DNA of 64,000 nucleotides from Coemansia sp. RSA 1200. Taxonomy: Eukaryota > Kickxellomycota > Kickxellomycetes > Kickxellales > Kickxellaceae. The translations under genes were made by a program, and so were the position numbers. The DNA lies in assembly GCA_027578915.1 (NCBI GenBank), contig JANBTT010000026.1, positions 91,856-155,855 on the forward strand, read 5' to 3'. The notes below the pieces were generated by a model. The model did not search any database and was not told the origin of the DNA. It saw only the letters and a program-made list of their open reading frames with translations. Below are positions 57,867 to 64,000 of this stretch, piece by piece (the first letter of the stretch is position 1; each line of letters starts with the position of its first letter).

Positions 57867-59021
57867 TCAGGAAGCAGAGGTGTAAAAGTAATACTGTTGC
57901 CAAAGAGGAAGATAGTCATGGATCAGTGCGCCCACCAGATTCAGAAGCGGCTTGTTGCTGCACCAGTCGGCAATCCGCGTCATACGAGACTCGGTGAAGC
58001 GATCAAAGAAGGGCGACCGGAGGAGGTAGTAAACGAAGAGCCATTTTCTGCGCGACAGCTCATCCTTCTCAACGGTCCTCCTGGGCGATTCCCTGTCGGA
58101 CGCAGCATGCAGATCAGTGCGGATCATCTGTCTGCTGGCAAGCTCAACCAGCAAAGAGAGCGCCCATGGTCGCCAGTCATTTTTGCCTAGCCTGCGGATC
58201 CCGATTACGTACAGAATGGGACGAAGAATAAACAGCAGCTCTCCGGCAACGCCTAGCGCGGTGTACTGGCGTACAAGCGACAGGGCTGGCGAAACGGTCT
58301 CTGGATGGCGGGCCTCGGTGGACACATACGTCCCCAGGTTGGCGGATTCTTCGGTTTGTGACAAGATGTCGCGCACAGCCCTGAATTTCAGACCGCTGCG
58401 CTCGCCCTTCCAGACACCATCGGCCTGCATCATTCCGCTGCCAGCCTTTCCGTCTATTCCCTCCGTCTCTCCATACGCCGTTGCTGCTGCTTTTGCTGTT
58501 GGCTTTACGGGACCCAGCTGTGCCGGATCCACCAGCCGCTCGGGAATCACGCTGCCAGTGACCATCCGCCGGCCGCTCAGCTGGAGCAAATTCAAGCGTA
58601 ACACAACCTTTGCTACCTCGATCCAGCAAACAACCTTCCACCGCATCTTCTCGCCGTACTTTTTGACAATGGCCATCTCGATTAGCTTTTCACCAAACTG
58701 GAGCCCACTGAGCATTAGTGCGGTGATCCGGTACACGTCCGACTGCTTCGACAGCCGTGTCTGATACCTGTTGAATGGACTGACTTCTATCTCAATGGGC
58801 TTGCCGTCCTTATCGGCAAGTAGCCCTGTCTTGGCTGCTCTTGTTAGCAGCCCATCGTGATACACGCCGACAAAGCTTAGGAGCGTGTATATTGCCTCGG
58901 AGGCTAGCTCGGAATCAGCAAACCGTCCTGGCAGAATGTATGTGAGCATGCGGAGTCCATTTTCTATCGAATTGACCTGTGCTGCATTGTTGACGACAAA
59001 GCGCGCATACTTTTGTAACAT
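57867..59021 (-). CDS. PEX16: peroxisome membrane protein Pex16
   Basis: The 384-residue product fits Pex16: the N terminus YARFVVNNAAQVNSIENGLRMLTYILPGRF is the family signature, followed by SELASEAIYTLLSF and the SDVYRITALMLSGLQFGEKLIEM and KKYGEKMRWKVVCWIEVAKVVLRL blocks. C-terminal hydrophobic segments (LGVAGELLFILRPILYVIG and WALSLLVELASRQM) are probably membrane-embedded. Pex16 is an integral peroxisomal/ER membrane protein needed for early peroxisome membrane assembly with Pex3 and Pex19. It is absent from baker's yeast but present in many other fungi. Single exon; PEX13 lies 22 kb upstream. Confidence 0.92.
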   Translation of the reverse strand: MLQKYARFVVNNAAQVNSIENGLRMLTYILPGRFADSELASEAIYTLLSFVGVYHDGLLTRAAKTGLLADKDGKPIEIEVSPFNRYQTRLSKQSDVYRITALMLSGLQFGEKLIEMAIVKKYGEKMRWKVVCWIEVAKVVLRLNLLQLSGRRMVTGSVIPERLVDPAQLGPVKPTAKAAATAYGETEGIDGKAGSGMMQADGVWKGERSGLKFRAVRDILSQTEESANLGTYVSTEARHPETVSPALSLVRQYTALGVAGELLFILRPILYVIGIRRLGKNDWRPWALSLLVELASRQMIRTDLHAASDRESPRRTVEKDELSRRKWLFVYYLLRSPFFDRFTESRMTRIADWCSNKPLLNLVGALIHDYLPLWQQYYFYTSAS

Positions 59022-59299
59022 TTCAAATTAGGCAAATAGAAATAGAAAGTAAGAAGGATTGATTTGGCTAGTAAAACAATTACTAATGCGAATAAGGAGG
59101 AAGTAAAAAGTAAAAAAAGTCGGTTTCTTTCAGCTAGGAAATGAAAAAGCGAAAAAAAATTGGTAGTGGATCACATGCCATGCCCAAGCCCATTGGTCCA
59201 GCCTTTATTGCTCCCTTTTTCAATAAACTCGTCCGGATCCGATGCAAAACAGCGAGTCTGAATAAGAATCCTTGTTTAAAGAAAAGAAAAGAAAAAAGT

Positions 59300-60886
59300 C
59301 TAGGCAAGGGCGATGTGCTTGCCTGGATTCATGATGCCATTAGGATCAATCAGGTTCTTGAGGGACTTCATGGTGTCGATAACCACGGAGGACTTTGAGA
59401 ACTTGAGGAACTTGCCCTTGTGCGCACCCAATCCGTGTTCAGCAGCAACAGAGCCGCCATGGCCACCAACCCACTCGTACACCCACGGCTCCATTGCACT
59501 CTCGACCACACCGCCAAACTCGCGCGCAACAACCTGCAAGTGGATGTTGTCGTCGCCGATGTGGCCGAATATGGTCACATCCTTGACCGGAGCATCGGGC
59601 ACATTGTAGAGGCCGGCGTCCTGGAGATGCGCCTTGACGGCAATAAGCAGTTCGTGCTGGTGTTTGGACGGCAAACTGAAGTCGTAGACGTGCATGCATC
59701 CGCTCTTGCCGTGGGCCTCGGCCATCTGCGACCGGAACAGCCATGTCTGCTCCATCTCCTGCGCATCGCTGAAAACCCGCGTCTCGTCAACCAAGCCTTG
59801 CTGGCGCAGGAGACCTAGGAACACTTCCATCTTCTCCGCATCGTGGCGGGCAAAGGAGCCCCTGGTCTCGATGAGCACGTAGAACTCGTGGGATCCCGCA
59901 AGTGGACTCGCGTATCCCTCGTACTCCACCACGATCTCGTTGCACCGCTTCTCCCAGAACTCAAACGCCGACACAATCTCGCCCAACGCCTGGCGCGCAA
60001 GCACAAAGGCCTTCTGGATCCTGCCAAAATCTCTCAGCCCAAGCACGGCAATCTGGGCGCACTGCGGCTTTGGCGCCAGAGCAATGGCCACGGCAGTGAC
60101 CACGCCAAGCGTACCCTCAGCGCCAATGAACAGTTGCTTGACATCGTAGCCCGAAGCATCCTTCTTTAGCGTAAACAGTGCATCCAGAACACGCCCGTCC
60201 GGCAGCACAGCCTCAACGCCAAGCACGGTTCCGTGCATCGAGCCATAGCGCAGGTACCGCAGCCCGCCGGCGCTGGTGCTGACGTTGCCTCCAATCATGC
60301 ACTTCTTCTTGGCGCCCAGATCAACAGGCATGATGTACCCGTAGTTGCGTACGTGGTTGTCTAGATCCTCCAGAACGCATCCTCCGTCCGCCACAAGCAC
60401 GCCCGACACCTCGTCTAGCGCACGCACCTTGTTCATGTCGCGCAGACTGAGGATTATCTCGCCCTGCTGTGCCATGGCGCCCCCCGCCGTGCCGCTGTTT
60501 CCTCCCTGCGTGACCACAGCAATTGCGTTTCTGTTGCAGTGTTCTAGAATCCGAGACACCTGCTCCGTGGTGCTTGGAAACACCGCCACGCTGGTGCTCC
60601 CAAAGTACTTTCCAAAGTGATCGGTATTGTATTCCGATCCAAGCGGCCTTTCGCCGTGGACGATCCGTGCGCCGGTGCTTGCAAAGAACTCTATGTCTGC
60701 AGATGACACGGGTCTGTGCTATGGAGACTGAGATAAAGTGTGTGGAAGGTAAGGCAAACATGTCCGCCGGAAGCATTAGCATGCGTGTTTTGCGCTTGTT
60801 TCCGGAATACATGTCTGTGCATCTCCGCGCCTAGTGTCTGGCAACCTTACCTTTTGCGGTTCCGAAGCGGTAGTGATCTGGGACAT
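59300..60886 (-). CDS. D-2-hydroxyglutarate/D-lactate dehydrogenase, FAD-dependent (two exons)
   Basis: Exon 1 is 60886-60851 (12 codons, MSQITTASEPQK) and exon 2 is 60718-59300. The donor GTAAGG lies at 60850-60845 and the acceptor AG at 60720-60719; the phase is 0 and the product has 484 residues. The main exon has no ATG at its start, so the small first exon is needed. Domains: PCMH-type FAD-binding region with VVTQGGNSGTAGGA and CMIGGNVSTSAGGLRYLRYGS, and the C-terminal part with the metal-binding pattern GHIGDDNIHLQVV and AEHGLGAHKGK, ending DPNGIMNPGKH. This is the DLD2/DLD3/D2HGDH group, oxidising D-2-hydroxyglutarate or D-lactate. The N terminus does not look like a mitochondrial presequence, so cytosolic Dld3-like use is a possibility. 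Confidence 0.87.
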
Positions 60887-62135
60887 GTTTGCGTTCTAAA
60901 TAAAATAAAAAAGAGTAGACACAATGTCAATCCGTATTGATGGTAGGGTAAGAATGGAGATAAGGAGGAGAAAGAAGAATCAAACAAAACCACATCTGGC
61001 GTAATAGCTCCCCTCTTATACTATCCACAATCTCAACGGATACCGCTTGAATAAAGTTAGGGAAGAAAGAAAACCCGGCATAGGCGTCTCAGACCACTAT
61101 AACCAACAATTCCAGAGCTGGTCCAAATACAGAACAGAGAAAGAGGTATGAGCGGGATACGCATCATTTTACTGGGCCTCTGCGCATGAGTGGTTAGGAC
61201 ATCCGGGCAGATCTTGTCCCTATGACCGGCTACAGCGCTTGGGCTCCGTTTTTTCCGTACGAGTATCTATCTGCTCCTATGACTGCGCTGGTCTTCCCAC
61301 GCGCACATCCCCTTCCTCAATTTGGCAACAAAAAGGCGCCAGATATTCTGCCAGTCGTACGGGCCACAATCCCTCAGTTTCCTTGGTTCATTGGCATCAA
61401 GGGGCGGACATGGCAGCCACTATTTCAAGTGTTGAGTGTTGGACAGATTGGACTGGATTTCTGGCTTTAGCCTTGAAAGTCACGGAACAGCAGCAATGCA
61501 CATCTCCGGAAGGGAACGGCTGTTTGCATTGAGCTCTCAGTGCTCTTTGATCACGGACAAATCAGGCCCCATGCACCCAATACTCACAGAAAAAAGCTGC
61601 ATAGCAAGTATTATATGCATTTGCACCCTTTTCTCCTCGCTATGAACACCTTGCAGAACACTTGTGTGCTGCATTTTGAAAGTTAGTTTTGAGTTTCATG
61701 TTGTCGGAAAAGAAGGATGTTAAGCGACAAGGTTCTATGTGTCGTCTGTGCTGCAGCCCGCACTTCGAAAGAGTCACCACCCAGCACAAATCTGATGCTA
61801 CGCCAATTGTCGCAAAAATGAATGCTCGAATACATTCTCCTTCACAAAATACAGCGTCATTTCAAAGGTGGGGGGAAAGAAACGGGAGTTGTTCGAAAAC
61901 AAGTGGTACCACTTGGACATGCCAATCAATTAGAAACTCTAACAACTGAATGGTACCTTGATAACAGCAGCAGTAAACAGACATTCCTGCCTTGGTTTTG
62001 CGCGGATGCTTAATAATAACAGTTTCACAAAACAGGCTTTGTTTTTCCAAAAATCCGCTCGCTTGTTTTTCAGGGGTGAAGAAGTTGAATTGTTAGCAAG
62101 ATGAACAGGAAGAAAAAAGCAGTCAGAAGCAGTGG

Positions 62136-62142
62136 TGACTCA
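62136..62142 (+). promoter_or_regulatory. Gcn4/AP-1-type site TGACTCA upstream of HOM3
   Basis: The perfect bZIP palindrome TGACTCA lies 138 bases before TATAAATA and about 500 bases before the HOM3 ATG. In yeast, HOM3 is under general amino-acid control through such sites. A TGACTC half site on the minus strand lies at 61771-61776. Confidence 0.5.
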
Positions 62143-62279
62143 GAGGCAGAAAAAAAAGGACAACGACCTATTTCCAGTCTGCTTTTCCTTTGCTTTCCCC
62201 CTGAAAATCGTCTTCCGCCGTCCCACTGTTCCTCCTTCCGTAACAGCACGACGGCTGCCGTTGTAGCCCACCCGTCTGC

Positions 62280-62287
62280 TATAAATA
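62280..62287 (+). promoter_or_regulatory. TATA box of HOM3
   Basis: TATAAATA lies downstream of the Gcn4-type site and is followed by a pyrimidine-rich stretch, the usual place of transcription start. Confidence 0.5.
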
Positions 62288-62639
62288 CCAACGAGCACAG
62301 CACCCTTCTTCCCCTTTCTCCTCTTCCACTTCTCTACCAGCATTTTTTGCCTATCAATCACATCTCTTCTTATCTCACCTTTTACTCTCTCCACTTTCTT
62401 CGTCTCCCCACTCTCAAACGAGCCTATCCTATTTGGTCTGTGGGTTTTTTTTATTTCTTGGAGATCACTTATTACACCTAGCTCTAGCTTGTTTAGAAAA
62501 ATTGCTTCTTGTCCTCATTTTTTTCTTATCTTGCAATAAAAGGATCTTTTCTCTTTATACTCAAAACCCCCCAAGTCAATTGAAGCCTTATCATATACGT
62601 TTTTTCAGCCGTGAACAAGCACTATATACTTTGATAACA

Positions 62640-64000
62640 ATGCCACAGACCCCAAAGATCTCGAATCCCTTGGACAAACCTATACTGGTCCTCAAGTTTG
62701 GCGGAACCAGTGTTGGCAAGTTTATCCAGAACATCTGCGCCCAGATCATCCCGTAAGTGTTCTTCTCTGCTGTTTTCTCATACGGCTCTGAGAAATCTCC
62801 ATAGGACATCAGGAAAATTGGTTGTTACTTAGACTCACAAAAAAACGCTCCCTATTATATGCATGCTGGTGGTATCTGTCTCGCATCTGATGCCGCCATC
62901 AATCTCATCCGCCATTCGCTGGATTGGTGCCGGGTGGCAGCATGCTCTCTTTCTCTCTTTTGCAGCCACATGCTTGTTAACAAGCGAGTCATATTGTGGT
63001 TCCTGCTGTGGTATCTTTCCATCTGCTATCCGATTCTTCTACAACAGAAGAAACAATCACAAACGTACCAAGACACAGATCAAACTGAAACAGCAAAATC
63101 ATATGTAATTTCTCACCAAAAACTAATGACTAATGAAACAATCAAACAATGTCTTTTTCATGTCCTTGACCGTTCCTTTCTTCTGATAACGAGCCTATCT
63201 GTAGAAACCTTCTCAAAACTCACCGCGTGATTGTCGTTTGCTCTGCGCGCAGCACCGATGTAAAGGCCAAAGGCACTACTACACGGCTAGTCAAGGCCTC
63301 TGACGCCGTTCTGAGCGATGCCTCTGCAGACTATCAGCAAATTGTCCAAGATATCCTGGACGACCATCTGGAAGCAGTTCAGCAGAACATCGACGACGCA
63401 ACTATCAAAAAGGATCTTTCGGAAAGTCTTTCAAACGTATGTCGTCGCCTCAAGGTCTTTCTCGAGGCAGCCGAGGTCATCAATGAAGTGTCTCCAAAAT
63501 CAAAGGACATCATTATTGGTACTGGCGAGAAGCTAGCCTGCGAATACGTTGCCGCTGTTTTGCGCGACAAGGGCGTTGATGCTACATATGTCAACCTTGA
63601 AAAGGCCATCGATCGCCACTTTGATCCGAGCCATCTAGACCAGAAATTCTACGACTATCTGTCCAAACGGCTTGCACAGGTGGTGGACGAGTGTGACAGC
63701 GGCAGCGTGCCTGTAGTAACCGGCTATTTTGGCCCGTGTCCTGGAAGCATTCTTTACAGCATTGGACGTGGATACACCGACTTGACGGCTGCTCTGATTG
63801 CCGTGGGAGTTGGCGCACAGGAACTGCAGGTTTGGAAGGAGGTCGACGGAATATTCACAGCCGATCCGCGGAAAGTACCGTCGGCGCGGCTACTGAAAAT
63901 CATCACGCCCGAGGAAGCGGCTGAGCTGACGTACTATGGCTCTGAGGTTATCCATCCGTTCACGATGGAACAGGTTATCCGGGCATCGATTCCAATCCGA
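62640..64000 (+). CDS. HOM3: aspartokinase (N-terminal part, two exons, runs off the window)
   Basis: Exon 1 is 62640-62752, ending after the phosphate-binding KFGGTSVGKF. The donor GTAAGT starts at 62753. Exon 2 starts at 63205 after an AG, with a TCTGATAAC branch-like sequence before it. The join gives PNLLKTHRVIVVCSARS and the frame stays open to the window end. Later signatures are TTRLVKASD, GTGEKLACEYVAAVL, PVVTGYFGP, GRGYTDLTAALIAVG, WKEVDGIFTADPRKVP and ELTYYGSEVIHPFTMEQVIRASIPI, all as in Hom3. The enzyme phosphorylates aspartate, the first step towards threonine, methionine and, by another route, homoserine derivatives. The C-terminal ACT regulatory domains lie outside the window. 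Probably under amino-acid control (see the Gcn4-type site). Confidence 0.95.

Larger units (their letters stand above)
60887..62639. other. 1.75-kb divergent intergenic region upstream of HOM3
   Basis: No gene is supported. Open frames at 61222-61470 and 62101-62481 have no family resemblance and the second lies in the promoter. The HOM3 side carries a Gcn4-type site (62136-62142), a TATA box (62280-62287) and a pyrimidine-rich stretch (about 62290-62420). Confidence 0.5.

Noticed and set aside
61185..61245. tRNA-like stretch with GAGTGGTTAGGAC resembling an A box
   Set aside because: No B box (GGTTCRANNCC) and no acceptor-stem pairing follow at the right distance.
62101..62481. Open frame of 126 codons upstream of HOM3
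   Set aside because: It begins upstream of the TATA box and runs through pyrimidine-rich promoter DNA; it looks like non-coding sequence.
1..64000. Secondary-metabolite or transposon cluster
   Set aside because: No polyketide synthase, peptide synthetase, terpene synthase, transposase or reverse transcriptase domain was recognised; the NmrA array alone does not make a metabolic cluster.

Overview
This is a stretch of fungal nuclear chromosome. The fungal signs are an aspartokinase, a Cyk3-type cytokinesis protein, a Vam7-type PX-SNARE, a Zn2Cys6 activator with a fungal-specific trans-activation domain, Mis12, Pex13 and Pex16. Most genes are uninterrupted. The few introns I could place have GT-AG ends and run from 132 to 781 bases. 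ARPC2, a BLOC-1 subunit 2 and a HAPSTR1-like gene, together with the intron-poor style, suggest an early-diverging (zygomycete-grade, perhaps Kickxellomycotina) fungus. That placement is inference. No transposon, tRNA, rRNA or CRISPR array was recognised.

Region 1 (1-7.83 kb) is a head-to-tail array of six NmrA-like NAD(P)-binding (atypical SDR) genes: one cut by the window edge, four intact and one (3698-4622) broken by a two-base deletion. Promoters and UTRs were duplicated with the genes, and several copies look like mosaics of their neighbours.

Region 2 (8.33-15 kb) is a GC-rich block. A secreted GH125 mannosidase converges on a large two-exon CYK3-like gene whose N-terminal SH3 domain sits on its own exon. 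A 3.2 kb gene-free region follows.

Region 3 (18.2-32.1 kb) holds homeodomain gene 1, a WAPL-like cohesin-release factor, TFIIIC subunit 5 (tau95), a DUF4246 gene with a broken frame, 2.5 kb of AT-rich DNA with possible gene remnants, and an HMG-box gene split inside its HMG box by a 781-base intron.

Region 4 (33.4-47 kb) is mostly compact housekeeping: an aldo-keto reductase, PEX13, MIS12, VAM7, KIN17, a Zn2Cys6 factor, a small secreted glycine/tyrosine-rich protein, a BLOC-1 subunit and a three-exon HAPSTR1-like gene.

Region 5 (47-55 kb) contains homeodomain genes 2 and 3, each behind 2.2-2.4 kb of gene-free DNA. Upstream of gene 3, six MADS/MEF2-like motifs of the form YYATTTTTAR lie in one orientation within 684 bases.

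Region 6 (55.3-64 kb) returns to housekeeping: ARPC2, LIP2, PEX16, a DLD3/D2HGDH-like dehydrogenase, and the start of HOM3 with a good Gcn4-type site in its promoter.

The best candidates for something new are three things. One is the group of three lineage-specific homeodomain proteins plus an HMG-box protein within 37 kb, which could be a regulatory or mating-type-like neighbourhood. The second is the evolving NmrA array. The third is the MADS-like site cluster.
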